Assembly: GCA_022925895.1 (NCBI GenBank)
Contig: JAKSYS010000211.1
Span: forward strand, 24,330-88,329
Source: Fragilaria crotonensis
Lineage: Eukaryota; Bacillariophyta; Fragilariophyceae; Fragilariales; Fragilariaceae
Direction of reading: 5' to 3'
Length of the DNA: 64,000 nt
The notes under the pieces are model-generated. The model saw only the letters and a list, made by a program, of their open reading frames with translations. It ran no database searches and was not told the origin of the DNA. Made by a program: the position numbers and the translations under genes. Below, piece by piece: positions 1 through 11,279 of this stretch. Position 1 is the first letter of the stretch. Each line of letters begins with the position of its first letter.

Positions 1-2
1 GT

Positions 3-146
3 TCCTTTTTAGTTGATGAGGCTCGGATGTATAGAATGAAGATTGCTGAATTCAGCTGTGTTGATGACGACCGCAGTCGCCGCATGTTGCATTTCTACAC
101 TTCCGAACTTAGCAAATTGGAGGAGGAGATTCGACAATTGGATTAG
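3..146 (+). CDS. C-terminal tail of a truncated ORF, possible Harbinger-associated partner protein
   Basis: An open frame runs in from the left edge and stops with TAG at 144-146. The 47 visible residues are charged, with a helical C-terminus that includes the stretch SKLEEEIRQLD. The frame converges on the Harbinger transposase, whose stop lies about 106 bp downstream on the other strand. Harbinger/PIF elements usually carry a transposase and a second DNA-binding (Myb/SANT or NAM-like) ORF, so this could be the tail of that partner. Only the end is visible and no domain can be recognised. The identification rests on position. Confidence 0.45.
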   Translation, partial: SFLVDEARMYRMKIAEFSCVDDDRSRRMLHFYTSELSKLEEEIRQLD

Positions 147-251
147 CAATAGGTAGTAGTACTATATGCATAGATGTCATCTACATGTGTTGTCGTTCCG
201 ATCAGCATGGTAACTAGTACTAGTAGTAATGCCTAGTATGTTTAGCACGTC

Positions 252-1670
252 TCAGCATGGACGTTGTACACTGGGCGGTCTTGTTACACCAATACCTGCA
301 ATGTATGCATGAAGCTGCTCTCTTGGCAGTGGTGCATCGGTCACCAATTCATAACGGCGCTGTCTACGACGACGACCTGCATGTCCGATGTCATCGAAGT
401 GCTCACCGCCATGTAACAATTGCTCTGGAACAACATCAGAGTCCTCATTATGACCTTCAACTCGGACCAAGGGGACAGCACCATTGATTTCAGATGTCCA
501 TTCGTCCCTCGCAGTATTTGCAGAAATGTCATTGTCATTTGCATTGATACAGTAGTTGTGTAGCTTTGCTAGAGCCACAACCAACGCAACAGTCTTCTCA
601 ATTCTGATGTTCATTGGTATCGCGCTCCTAAGTATCGCCCATCGTTGTGTCAAAATTCCAAAGGTGCACTCAATACGTATTCGCAGCTGCGAATGATAAA
701 AGTTGTAAGCATCCTTTGTCCCACCGGACACGGCCGCATATGGAGTTGCCATGTAAGGCGTATTCAAGTACGCATTGTCCCCGAAAATGCATAGACCAGG
801 AGCTAGAAGCCCATTCTCTAATCGACGATAGAGGGACATCCCCTCAAAAGCAAGACAATCTGAAGTAGATCCAGGATACATGATGGAAATGTCAAGGATC
901 CTACCCCGAACGTCACAGACTGCCTGGCAATTCAGTCCGAACTTACTTTTTCGAGTACACATGAACTTACCATCGTTGCAACCAACGTCCATGCAGTCTT
1001 TCTTGGAGGGCTTATGTATCCATATAAGGATGCCATCTATCGCCCCAGCACAACACTTGAAGCCTGCACTTGATACTTGTTGAAAACCACGTGCAATTTG
1101 TCGTTGATCCTCATGGTCATTTGGGTATTCAATCTTGAAGTTTGGATGAGAATTTATTGCGTCTACAACATACCAGTAACTTCTGATTGTATCTGAATGA
1201 CCAATACCATACGTTGTCATAAGATCATACGCTGATCCACCAGAAAACCATCTAATTGCACAGGCAAGCCGTACGTCTGGCGAGATTGGACCATTTGGAA
1301 CAAATCTTTTTGGTCCTCCCGTTTGACCACATGAAAGAACTATATAGGGACGAAGCTCGTCCGCAAGAGCCTTGAAGGTCCTGTATTGCATTCGATATGC
1401 CCTTCTGAAATACAAGGGTCCAAGTTCATTGTAGATGTCCTCTACAGACCTTCTCTTGCGCACTCGAAAATGTCTAGTGCGACGAGGCCTTGTTCTGTTA
1501 CGCATACGAAAACGACGTCCTTGAACTTTCCTCGCTTGAAGATTAGCAAGGACAGCTGCAATATTCGCAACGATGCTACAAACCCTGAAGGAGTTCTCTA
1601 AGCCCTCGTCATGGGACATCTGTACATTGCTGTCGGCGGCAGTCATGATATAGTGACAAGTTAAATACAT
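252..1670 (-). CDS. PIF/Harbinger-type DDE transposase (DDE_Tnp_4 superfamily)
   Basis: 472-residue intact frame starting at ATG 1668-1670; a second ATG eight codons in (1644-1646) is equally usable. Residues about 45-75 are Arg-rich and likely bind DNA or act as a nuclear signal. The catalytic core shows the family's three acidic blocks in order: GAIDG, then GDNAY, then RIECTFG followed by RWAIL. The linking block MYPGSTSD is also typical of plant and protist Harbinger nucleases. The length fits the family, and there are no internal stops or frameshifts, so the copy may be recent. The enzyme would cut and rejoin transposon ends in the nucleus, usually together with a Myb-like partner; the ORF ending at 146 may be that partner. 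Terminal inverted repeats were not found because the element is cut by the window edge. Confidence 0.9.
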   Translation of the reverse strand: MYLTCHYIMTAADSNVQMSHDEGLENSFRVCSIVANIAAVLANLQARKVQGRRFRMRNRTRPRRTRHFRVRKRRSVEDIYNELGPLYFRRAYRMQYRTFKALADELRPYIVLSCGQTGGPKRFVPNGPISPDVRLACAIRWFSGGSAYDLMTTYGIGHSDTIRSYWYVVDAINSHPNFKIEYPNDHEDQRQIARGFQQVSSAGFKCCAGAIDGILIWIHKPSKKDCMDVGCNDGKFMCTRKSKFGLNCQAVCDVRGRILDISIMYPGSTSDCLAFEGMSLYRRLENGLLAPGLCIFGDNAYLNTPYMATPYAAVSGGTKDAYNFYHSQLRIRIECTFGILTQRWAILRSAIPMNIRIEKTVALVVALAKLHNYCINANDNDISANTARDEWTSEINGAVPLVRVEGHNEDSDVVPEQLLHGGEHFDDIGHAGRRRRQRRYELVTDAPLPREQLHAYIAGIGVTRPPSVQRPC

Positions 1671-2880
1671 GTCACAAGCATGACGAATCTTCGGTCTGGA
1701 GTGCTACTCACGTTCGTCTTCTTGGATATAAAACTTGGGAGTTTCCTACTTGGATACTAAGTTTTAGTTTTGCTGTATACTTGCCACTGGACCAGGATGA
1801 AATCGAACCTTCTTTTTCTTTCCGAAGATTCCGTTGGGAACTTGGAAACTTGGATCGAAGTTTGGAAATTTTTTGCTGTATACACACACCCTAAGGACCA
1901 TTTTTCCCCAGAATAGACGCGGCGTTCTGTTTTGCGGGACGTTTCGTTCGCTGCAAGCACCGGCCTGAGAAGAATTTGTCAATTTTGTTTTTTGCAAAAA
2001 TGGTCTCAAGTACACGGACATTTGTTGTTCACGAAAAGCACAAGAAACCGAAAACTAGCGTGCATGGTACGTAACGCTCTACGAAAGCCATTTACCACAC
2101 ATACCATGAATGTACGTTACGTATGAATACACCTTTTGTTTAGGAATTGGTCGACAGTATGAAGTATGAACAAATACAGCCATGTGGACAGAACGCAACA
2201 CAACAGTAAACTGTCGCGTTCACACAAAAATCTTCTCCGAGAAGGAATTCCGGAGAAGACGTTTCCTGGAGAAGAAATCATGGGTATGTGAGAAGATTTT
2301 GTCAATTTTGTTTCTTAGGAATTTCCATGAGAAGAATGCAATGGTAAGCACGCCATGCCTCCCCGAGAGCAAGCCAAGGCACAAACTCAAATATTGCCGT
2401 TATTGCATTAACCCGTAACTCCTTGAAGAGTAAGATTCCGGATGTCCCTGGTACTACAGTAGCTAGTACAAGGTACATGTCTACCCTTCAATCGAACATT
2501 CATTCTACACATATCATACATAACCCAATTGAGAATGGGTTATGTGCGTACGTATATGGACATGTATATATATATCATAGCCCAATACTTCGAGTTCCGA
2601 AGCACAAAAAATCGAAAAAACTAAATCGCACTTTTGTTGTTTCCTTTTTCTTGGAGTGACGTCATTCAAGTTCTGCGAATTTCCTGTCTCGCGAAGGGGC
2701 GATGTGTTCCTCACTATTTGGTTACGTTGTACAGTATCTGGAAGCCCTGAAGTACCAACACCTCCAGCATACAAGGATACTCGAGCCAGGGGATGAAGAA
2801 CACAACATCTGTTTGCTGACAAGGATTGGTACATTCATGGTGCTCGTGTGCAGACATCATAAAGTCTCCAACAGCTGAAC
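1671..2880. other. Intergenic, no gene recognised
   Basis: Between the transposase start and the EamA gene. Open frames here are short and overlap in several phases without recognisable protein features. The phrase 'tttgctgtata' recurs near 1770 and 1872. A perfect small hairpin sits at 2518-2545. The right end of the Harbinger element probably lies in the first few hundred bases, but no terminal repeat could be paired. Confidence 0.5.
2518..2545. repeat. Perfect 10-bp inverted repeat (hairpin)
   Basis: The arm acataaccca at 2518-2527 is exactly complementary to tgggttatgt at 2536-2545, with an 8-base spacer. No T-run follows. It lies in AT-rich intergenic DNA upstream of the EamA gene. Function unknown. 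Confidence 0.6.
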
Positions 2881-4158
2881 ATGAAGAATCTTACAACGCA
2901 AGCCTTGCTGGCGCTCTGGTTCCTGCAATCAGTTGGTGCCTTTGCCCCGCCAAGACATGCCTCCTCGTCTGCTACTCTCCGGCCGGGCAGCTACTCCCTA
3001 TCAAGACGCTGGGTCGTCACTAAACCGACTTTGGATCTGGTATCAACATCTGAAGTGGAAACGCTAGCCGTTCAAGAGGAAACTTTGGGTGCATCCGACA
3101 CGTCTTCGGATGAGTATCAGCAAGGGTTTGCCATTATTTCGTTTATTACGCTTCTGAATGCTAGTCTGGCACCTGTTTGGCACACTGTGTTTACAGATGG
3201 AGGCCCACCGCCATTGTTCTTGAATGCCATAGTGTCGGTTGTAGCCCTGATTGGTTTGCTCACCTTGGGGCCCTTGTTGGATCGAAATGTTGATACTATG
3301 GCCGCTCTGGCGGAGAATAACGAAGAGAAGTGGAGTTTGAAATCCTTTCGAGGTGGGATGGAGTTAGGCATTTGGAAGGGACTTGGTAAGTAACGGTGTG
3401 ACGTGACGGTGCTTTGGAGCACGATGGATGCCGACTGACACCAATTGTGCGGTCACGTCACAGGTACAACATGCCACATTTTTGGCATGTCCCTCACAAC
3501 TGCCAACCATGGCGCCTTTTTGCTACAATTGACAACCCTTATCGTTCCCATTTTACAAAGTCTCAGAGGAGAACGTATTCCTCGCCAAGTTCAATTAGCT
3601 GTAATCTTGGCATTGGCAGGAATTGTTGCGTTCACTCAAGACCCTGGCTCCGCCAGTGCTGCGGCACTTGATGCTGACAAGGTCCTCATGGGTGATGTTC
3701 TTGTTTTAGGAGCGGCTATCTTTTACAGCTTTTACGACATTCAAACCTTTTACTGGGGTAGGGAAGTCCCAAGAACGGAGTTAGTAACCATCAAGATCGG
3801 ATTCCAGGCAATCTTGTCGTGCGTATTGTGCGCGGTTGTTAATGGACCAGAAGTTCAACAATACCTGTCCACCGGACCAAACTATGAAGTACTTATTCCC
3901 ACCGTCTTGTGGAGTGGTTTAATTGTCAACGCGCTGGCTACCTTTTTACAAGTTGGCGGTATGCAGGCGGTTGGACCAACTCGGGCTCAAACAATTTTTG
4001 CTTCCCAACCGTTCTGGGCCTCAATTCTGAATTTTATTTTTTTGGGTGAAGTCGTGGGCGTTCAAGGCTTTGCTGGGGGAGGTGCCTTTTTGGGCGCACT
4101 CTATCTGGCTGCCACCGCGAAACCATCGGAGGCCGATCCAGTTGGAGAGACTGAGTAG
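2881..4158 (+). CDS. Plastid-targeted EamA/drug-metabolite-transporter family membrane protein
   Basis: Two exons, 2881-3385 and 3464-4158, joined over a 78-bp GT-AG intron (gtaagt donor, cacag acceptor) in phase 1; the product is 399 residues. The N-terminus has a hydrophobic signal (ALLALWFLQ) followed by GAFAPP, which matches the ASAFAP-type cleavage motif of diatom plastid presequences, and then a Ser/Arg-rich transit-like stretch. The rest is a chain of membrane segments, including a pair around residues 85-130, WKGLGTTCHIFGMSLTTANH across the splice, AVILALAGIVAF and a C-terminal FLGEVVGV...GGAFLGALYL. This resembles the two-times-five-helix EamA fold, whose members move small metabolites. 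The substrate cannot be told. The plastid envelope is the likely location, by inference from the presequence. Confidence 0.82.
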
Positions 4159-5217
4159 TTGTACTCGAATTTGTTGTTTCACCAAATAATACTGTTTTCG
4201 AAGGGACGACACATCAACGAAGAGTCCGCTATTATTCATCCAATTGCATTTTTGCGCCGACGCTGGGAGGGAGTTCTTTACCATTTCACAGCACAAGAAT
4301 TTCACAAGAGCTGTCCAAGCCTTGTGGAAATCACACTTGCCACAACCATCCGGGATCGAAGAAGATGCATGCAATAGCTATTATGTATAATATATTGACG
4401 CCCGAAAGCTTTGGTATCGGGACTTGTGCGCATTAACCTTAGTTGTGGGACATATCTGCCGCTCTGCAAGTTGTGCAGGGTTCTGGAGGCTTCCGAACCT
4501 GAAGGAGTGGTTGACTCCATGATTCATGCTACACCTCTCCCTAGGAAGTATACGGTACTATCCCAATGGACCTAACAAAGGGGTAGGTGATTCTTCAAGG
4601 GATCATGGTGGCGATTTAGGCTGTCTAACCATAATGATGATGACCAATCAACGTGCAGCTGTTGACGGACACCTTGGACAGGTGCACCATTGATTGTCAA
4701 TACTGCTATTAGAAGGATCGATTCGTGTGGTACCAAGCACTCTTAGATGGGCCATAGTTCGGGAGACTGACTCGAAGTATAATCGCGCTTCTGCAAACCT
4801 CGGAGAATAACTCATGCTGCGAACAATCCCTAGAGTACTAAAATGTAGAAAAGGCTAAGGCTTTCTTCTTCTGTCGAAACCGAGAAGGTCTAGGTCTTCT
4901 TAATGCCGAGAAATCCTCGAAACACCTGGGGTGACATATAATGTTTCATTAACTAACTGTACTGCGCACAATCTTAGGAATGTTGTTCTTTGTGTTCCAT
5001 CCTACTAAGCAACTTGTAGACTAGGCTCTTCAAGAATTTTCTAGCTGCGACCTTTCGCGGAGAGGTCGCAATGCAAAGAATAATTGAGTTAACAGTATGA
5101 CCACACCTCAGTCGTCAGTAGTAATAGCATAGGCACATATTATAGTAGTGGTCAGTAAAACCGTGTATTGTACACCTCACGTCGCCAAGGCGAACGCGTC
5201 AAAGAGTTGGCCAGGTT
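4159..5217. other. Intergenic, no gene recognised
   Basis: Between the EamA stop and the stop of the minus-strand acidic-protein gene. Short open frames only, none with recognisable features. No tRNA-like or repeat structure was noticed. Confidence 0.5.
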
Positions 5218-5754
5218 CTAGTTTCCTTCCCCCATGGACTCCGTGTCGGAAATCTGTGTTGAAAACGAGACCCGTCGCATCTCACTTATACAAGAGTCAG
5301 TTTGGGTTACGCAGGATTGAGCGATACCGTCATCCCAAATCTGTTGTGGCTCTAATCGCATATCTGTTTCAAAGTAGAAGGAATAGTCAATAACGTCACG
5401 AGCTTCCCCGATTGAGGACAAAGTGGCCAATCGGGGAATTTCGGATTCCAATGACTGTCGGTCCTCCAACTCTTCTTGACAGATGGAATACGGATATGGA
5501 GTAATCACATTGTAAAAAGCCTCATCATGACAACTTGAATCATCGTCATCTTCTTCCATCCCGATGGGATTGGCTCTGCTCACAGTAGGTGGTGACCCGA
5601 TGCCGTCATCTTCGGGTTGACGGAATATAGACTTGTTGAAAAGCTCTTGCGAATATGTCGGTTCATCATCATGATTATCGTAAGAAAGATCTGAGTAAAT
5701 GGGCTGGAAAAAAGAAAAGCCTAAGTACTCCTGGTGTTGATGATAAGACTCCAT
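5218..5754 (-). CDS. Acidic protein of unknown function
   Basis: 178 residues from ATG 5752-5754. I do not recognise the family. The protein is strongly acidic (an EEDDDD run and many DD/DE pairs), rich in Ser and Tyr, with no membrane segment or signal peptide. Near the C-terminus it has MRRVSFSTQ, which fits a basophilic kinase site (RRxS). Composition looks like a real disordered cytosolic or nuclear protein rather than chance, but single-exon ORFs of this size can occur by chance. It is convergent with the EamA gene across about 1 kb. Confidence 0.5.
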   Translation of the reverse strand: MESYHQHQEYLGFSFFQPIYSDLSYDNHDDEPTYSQELFNKSIFRQPEDDGIGSPPTVSRANPIGMEEDDDDSSCHDEAFYNVITPYPYSICQEELEDRQSLESEIPRLATLSSIGEARDVIDYSFYFETDMRLEPQQIWDDGIAQSCVTQTDSCISEMRRVSFSTQISDTESMGEGN

Positions 5755-7571
5755 TGTCAATGTTGTAAAGTGTGAAGTGTGGACTGTTAACGCGACCGAC
5801 TCCTAGTGGTGTTGCCAATGAGAAGGACAAAGTTGAAATTGTGATCGAAATTTGTCGATGTCGTGTTGGTTGCGGCTCGTATCATCGCACTTTCTTCAGC
5901 GGGAGGTTTGGCGAGAAATTTGAATCTCGGAGTTTGACTGTCAAGATCATTGTTGTGTCATCATCACTATAGATTGTAAATAAAGTGTAAATACCCATAT
6001 GTATGCTCCTACAATCCACGTACAAGCGTTTCAACTGAAGGCCAAGGAATGGAACGGAAGGTTCACAAGCGAAGTCTGAGATGTCACGTAGGAATCAAAT
6101 TTGAAACCCAATAATTCGTCTCCGCGCACCTTGTACAAACGGTGCTTCGCTGTACGAAACATGGACTCTTGAGAAGAAGGAAATATTTATTTTATCTTAC
6201 AAAAATAAAGACTCCGAAAGGAGAAGGTCGGATTGCACATGAAACACTTTATGCCGGCCAGCTTTCACTCACTTTCCAAGATTGCTGTTTCAATGCTGTA
6301 TCCAACCATGAGGAGAAATATAAAACGGATGCACGATTGTCGAGTCCTTTGCTGCAATGATTGTGTGTCTGTTTCGAACACTTCATGGAGTTCCCGCCGT
6401 TGGGTAAATGCACTGGCGATTCACACCCAGTCTGACTGCTCGCTCGTGGTGTAAACAATCACGCAATTCTTCTTTCGTCTGAGTTAGGACAAGAAAGAAG
6501 AAATAGAACAGATACATAGAACGCATTGACATGTGACGTCGAAGCATGCTCTCATGCCCTCCATATGTTATTAGGTCTTTTTGGAATCCTATACGGCATT
6601 AGGTTGTACTGTACGTTGTACGTTAATGTATCGAGTTGTATACATTAAATAATTCTGATAGAGTTGCACCAGGGTATTATACCTTATATTACAGTGAAAT
6701 CTATGATATATTAAACAGGACAGGTGTACCCTGTAGTCCCGTGCTACGTTAACGGGGATAAGGGTTAGCCTCCCGACCGAAGCTGTGTTATCAGGGTAAC
6801 TCTTCCTCATTTCGGGAATTAGTTCTCTATTTCAACATTTTTAAAGTTCCCGATATAAACTAAGAAGAACACGTAAGATTCAGTATAGTCGATCGACTGG
6901 CCAGGGCCCAAATCTTTGCGGGGCTAGCGAAGGGCGCAGTGCCACGAACAGGCAATGACTGGTAGAACTGGTCACAGGTGTACTTAATTACTGTGTGTTG
7001 GGAATCTGAGGTATTGTTGCATGATATGATGCTGGATCACTCGATGGATCCGTTCACTCTCAGCATCACCCTCTCTCATGCATTACAAGGCGTTAGTGAT
7101 GGATCCGGATGGTTGAAACAGATGGGAGCATATGGTTGGACTAGCTTTGAGCAATGATCTCGGTGGGCAAGTGGCAGCAGGTATGGGGGTCGCATTTGGC
7201 GTGAAGCAATCCTAAGTATGCATATGAGGAGGCAGGGATTGCAAGTTGTGAGGGTTCTTGCCTGACATTATTTACAGAAAGACAAACTGGAAATGGAAAA
7301 GCTCTCGCATTGTAATCGGCGGGCCAGCATGAGGCAAGTACAAGCTGATCACCAGTATTTAAGCTCAGCATCCTTTATTGGGAGGCAGAAAAGAAAGAAA
7401 GAAAGTGTGCAACACACTGGTTTTGTCCAAAGACGGGTGATGGTGAAAACCCTATAATTAGGTCTATAATTATCATTATCTCCCTCCTCCATATTCAATG
7501 AGCAGATTCTGTAGGAAACTTTCTGGACAAGACAGCATGCAGGCCGACCAGATTTGAAAAGGCACCTACAA
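5755..7571. other. Gene-poor region
   Basis: No open frame over about 75 codons shows protein-like features on either strand. AT-rich stretches and GTAC-rich stretches (for example 6600-6660) alternate. I see nothing else in it. Confidence 0.5.
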
Positions 7572-8333
7572 ATGTCAGATGATTCCTTTCTTTGGTTACC
7601 ATCACTTGTAAAGGTTGATTGCCAAATGGGAAGAAGTCAAAGAGATTGCGCAATCCTTCCACCAGAGGCATACTATCAAGGAATCACAGTCTGGGGCTTT
7701 ACTGCCATGGTTGCTGTGTTGGGTGTTGATGATGCAAACTTCCAGATGTACAATCCATACAGTTTAGAGTATATAAGTAAAAAAACCAAACATCTAGTTT
7801 ACGTGCTGCCGCTTCTTTCAAACATAAAAGGTCGACCCGCACGACTGAACATACCTCCCTCGAGAAGCACGTCCAGTATCCCTTTTTTAAGTGCTAGCTA
7901 TAATCCGTGCTGTATGGACGCGAAATAAGTATTTATAGATCGCACACCCGCAATAGCCGTGTTGTGAACTCCCTTCATACTGTCCTTAAACAGCGGTGCA
8001 TTCACCGTCAGCCAATTCTGTGTTACCCAAGTCGGACGTTGTATCTGTTCTTGTTGGATGTCTCGGCATAGTAGCTCTTGCACTCTCGGTTCGTAATGAT
8101 TTCGATTGTCGTAGGCGGCTCGAAGTTCCCATTTGACCTCTTTTCGTTTCGCCGTGTTACGTGCAACTTGATCACCTCCGAGTAGCTCTTCGTTGCGCAC
8201 TTTCCACAGTTGTATCCACAGTTTAGAGTATATAGGTAGAAATATTCAGCTAATCCGTCATTTTCATGGATCTGTGCCTGAATTTATCAGTCATTCACCA
8301 TGTTGGATCCCAAGTGATCCAGTCACAGGGTGA
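7572..8333 (+). pseudogene. Unidentified ORF interrupted by a 459-bp insertion
   Basis: An open frame beginning at ATG 7572 runs through the phrase SLEYI at 7761-7775 and soon loses protein-like character. The same 16 bases recur at 8219-8234. Reading on from the second copy in the matching phase gives a further 33 codons of ordinary-looking protein to TGA 8331-8333. With the 459-bp insertion ignored, the ORF would be about 100 residues. I do not recognise the protein; it could itself be part of an older element. The insertion length is a multiple of three, so the phase is preserved across it. Confidence 0.35.
7776..8234. mobile_element. Small insertion flanked by a 16-bp direct repeat
   Basis: The 16-mer cagtttagagtatata occurs at 7760-7775 and again at 8219-8234, and similarity continues imperfectly on both sides. 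This looks like a target-site duplication around a 459-bp insertion. Inside, on the minus strand (7898-8200), is an open frame of about 100 codons ending in WLTVNAPLFKDS...NTYF. It is charged and plausibly coding, but I cannot assign it. No terminal inverted repeats or clean poly(A) tail were found, so the class is open; a long direct repeat would suit target-primed (non-LTR) integration. Confidence 0.4.
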
Positions 8334-9251
8334 AGGGTTCCTTGCTGCATGCTATGACTGCAGTACCCTGGTCACCCTATCAGCTCAAGGATAAAAGGCT
8401 CCCCATACTCTGCCTTATTGGTTTTCAACATACTACTAGCTACTATCAAGCCATCTTGTTTGATTGTGCTGCACATCAAAATCCACAACAGGCAGGGTAG
8501 CATAAATGAACCTGCAGTCAAATGCTGAAACAAACATGTTCACTCGGAATTCAGGACTTCTTCATATGCCCTGCTGACGAGTACGAACAAGGGGATGCTC
8601 CTCGCTTGGAGCAATACTATGATTGCAAGCAACTCAAAACCATGCAAAAATTGCACGCTTTTTTTGCAAACAATCCTGCTTTTAAGGAGACTGCACTAAT
8701 ACAGACTCATACAGGCTTCTTTGACATGCCTCTCTAGGACATGGACATATATCTTTTCAGGCTCGTTATGCCTGGATTGGTAGCTCTATGAATATTGATA
8801 TTGGCAACCGCCAGTAAAAATTACATCCTACCTAGTACCTAGCCAGCGGCTGCCGCAACAAAAAACAGCACATCAGTACCATCGTCTCTTACCCTTCAAA
8901 GTTCAGCCTGCCGAAGAAAACATACAAGTATGCAAAAAACTTCAAGGAATAATGAATGCATCTACCGGTAGCTAGTCTATGCAGATATGACATACAAAGT
9001 ATCACTGCAAGTACAAATACAGTGCACCAGTACTGGAGTACTACCTTCGTAGAAAGGGAGAGGCTGTAAATGGTTTCACGATTCAACTCTCGGGACTGAA
9101 CCATGGTACAGATGAGAACTGCAAAATGACAAAATGACTGACTTCGGGAACAAATGCGAATCTGGAAACAGATGAATGTTTTTGGAACGTTGCCATCGCT
9201 AATGTTTTCAGACATACTATGTAGTCGTCCCATTTTTTGACATCGATCGAA
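8334..9251. other. Intergenic with one short unassigned ORF
   Basis: Contains a 71-codon ATG frame at 8522-8737 (starting MLKQTCSLGIQDFFICPADE) that looks protein-like but is too short to assign; it may be debris of the same locus as the interrupted ORF upstream. The rest holds no recognisable feature and leads into the promoter of the first oxygenase gene. Confidence 0.4.
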
Positions 9252-10581
9252 ATGAAGTTACACATCGCCCTGTGCCCCTTTTTCCTCTTTCCAGTCCTCG
9301 GTAGCGCCGTCGAGACCGCTACGTATGGAGCGGATGTATCCTTTCCAATCCATCACGCGGTTCTTCAAGATGGACCCCTAGGTGACCGCAAGGCCATCTA
9401 CCAAGAGTTCATGAATGGATGCCGAGACTTCTACGGTGCGAAAGGAAATCGATGCGACATTTCCGAGGAAGACCGGCTAGAAATGAGTTTGCGACAGTGC
9501 CAATCGATGGTGGTAAGTCGACACAGCAGGTTGAGAAATATGTTTTCATCTAGTCTCATCGAATGGCAATCAGAACTATACGTCCACTGGTTTCATGAAA
9601 ATTCGGGCTCCTCCAAGAGTTCGTGAACTGCTGGACAACCACTGGGAGAAGAATAAAGACAACAAGATGCGTGAGGAATGGCCCGCAGGAAACATTTATA
9701 CTAATCACTGGTCATCCCCTACGTACATGGTTTCGGTTGAAGACAGCAATCTTCGCGGGGGAGGCATAGGGCTCAAGAATGCCATCTGGGATGCTGCAAA
9801 GTCAACGATTGAGCAATGGACTGGCATGGAGCTCAAGCCGATTTCCCAGTATGGAATTCGTGTGTACACTGAAGGAGCAATCCTCAACCCGCACGTTGAC
9901 CGCCTTCCGCTAGTAAGCTCCTGTATCGTGAATGTTGCCCAAGACGTGGACGAACCATGGCCTCTCGAAATCTACGACCGTGAAGGCAATGCTGTGAATG
10001 TGACAATGGAGCCTGGAGATATGGTCCTGTATGAAAGTCATTCATTGATCCACGGGCGTCCGTTCCCTCTGAAGGGACGGTACTTTGCCAACATCTTTAT
10101 TCACTTTGAGCCCACCGGTCGCAAACTATCACATCACAGTGACGACTACGTCGAAGAGCTTGATGATTTCTTGCCTCCATACATCATCCCAGACAGCCCC
10201 GAGGCTGATTATTGGAGGGAGCAAAATCCTTCTGGTTGGAGAATGTCATCGCCTGCCGCAGCTCAGAGAGATGCGCCGGATGGTCATGTCGCAGCTGCCA
10301 GTGGCGATATTGACACCTTGGTCGCGATCGCGAAGAAGGACAGGAAGATGTTGCGGGAAAAGGATAGTAATGGTTGGCAACCCATCCATGAGGCTGTAAG
10401 GGGTGGTCACATCGACGTTGTGAAATTGCTGCTCGAACACGATGTTGACATCAACGCTCGCACCCACGGAGGGAAAGGTGGTTCTCCCCTTAACCTTGCT
10501 CTGGAAACTCTAAGCGAGCAACACCCTCTCACAAATTTCTTGATCGAGAATGGTGCCATCAACATTGAGCCGGAACTATAA
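9252..10581 (+). CDS. Secretory 2OG-Fe(II) oxygenase (prolyl-4-hydroxylase-like) with C-terminal ankyrin repeats, copy 1
   Basis: Exons 9252-9512 and 9574-10581 flank a 61-bp phase-0 GT-AG intron; the product is 422 residues. The ATG at 9252 begins a hydrophobic signal peptide (IALCPFFLFPVLGSA). The catalytic domain shows the iron ligands of the P4H superfamily: HVD (His194, Asp196) and the distal His247 in LIHGRPFP, followed by basic residues at 254/256 suited to bind 2-oxoglutarate. About residues 330-410 hold two ankyrin-type repeats (NGWQPIHEAVRGGHIDVVKLL and a second unit). Family members hydroxylate prolines or other residues in secretory proteins; the substrate is unknown. A tandem paralogue lies 0.7 kb downstream. 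Oxygenase plus ankyrin in one secretory chain is an uncommon pairing. Confidence 0.88.
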
Positions 10582-11279
10582 CCCTCTTTCAAAAAGGAAC
10601 GAGTTGGGCAGGGCCCTGCCATTCAACTACAAACACATTTCACAACACTATTGTAATATCCACTCGTCGACAGATGAATCATGCATATTCGTAGCAGTGG
10701 GTAGAATCATGGGTTATCCGTTATCCGTATCGTGTGCATCATTGTACAGATCGCATTCAATGGCCCTCTAATTTGTCGTTAAACGACATTCTCTCTCTAT
10801 GTGTAGAATTGCGAGTACTGACTGGTGGACTGGACTATGATACGGTTTTCGTCATATCATCGCATGATGACGTGGAGCCGTTCTCCCATGCAATATTTTA
10901 CCTTGCATGTGTAACTACAACACGTGCATCATATCGAGTTCATGATCAGAAGACTCCATTATGACGTACACAATCTTCGGAGTACTTGTACTCATACACC
11001 ATGTACACGTGCGTACGATAAGCCAGTCATTCAGAATTAAGTGGAAAAACATGTTAGATAGCTGAGATGTACGTCGGTGTCGATTTTTTTAATTCCGTAA
11101 ATCGCCTTTTTAATTTTCCATCGATCATGCGAAGTGTGAATTAATGCCTGTGTCGAAATGCGAACCTGCATCGCAAACCAAAACTGATGGACAAATCCGA
11201 ACCCACGTGAAACCTAGTCTTATCTTCTCACAATTGAAGCAAAAGAAGGAAAACCAATTACTAATACTTTGAAACCATC
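10582..11279. other. Intergenic spacer between tandem paralogues
   Basis: About 700 bp between copy 1 and copy 2. No protein-like ORF. It serves as 3' region of the first gene and promoter region of the second. No sequence shared with the region upstream of copy 1 was noticed. Confidence 0.5.
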
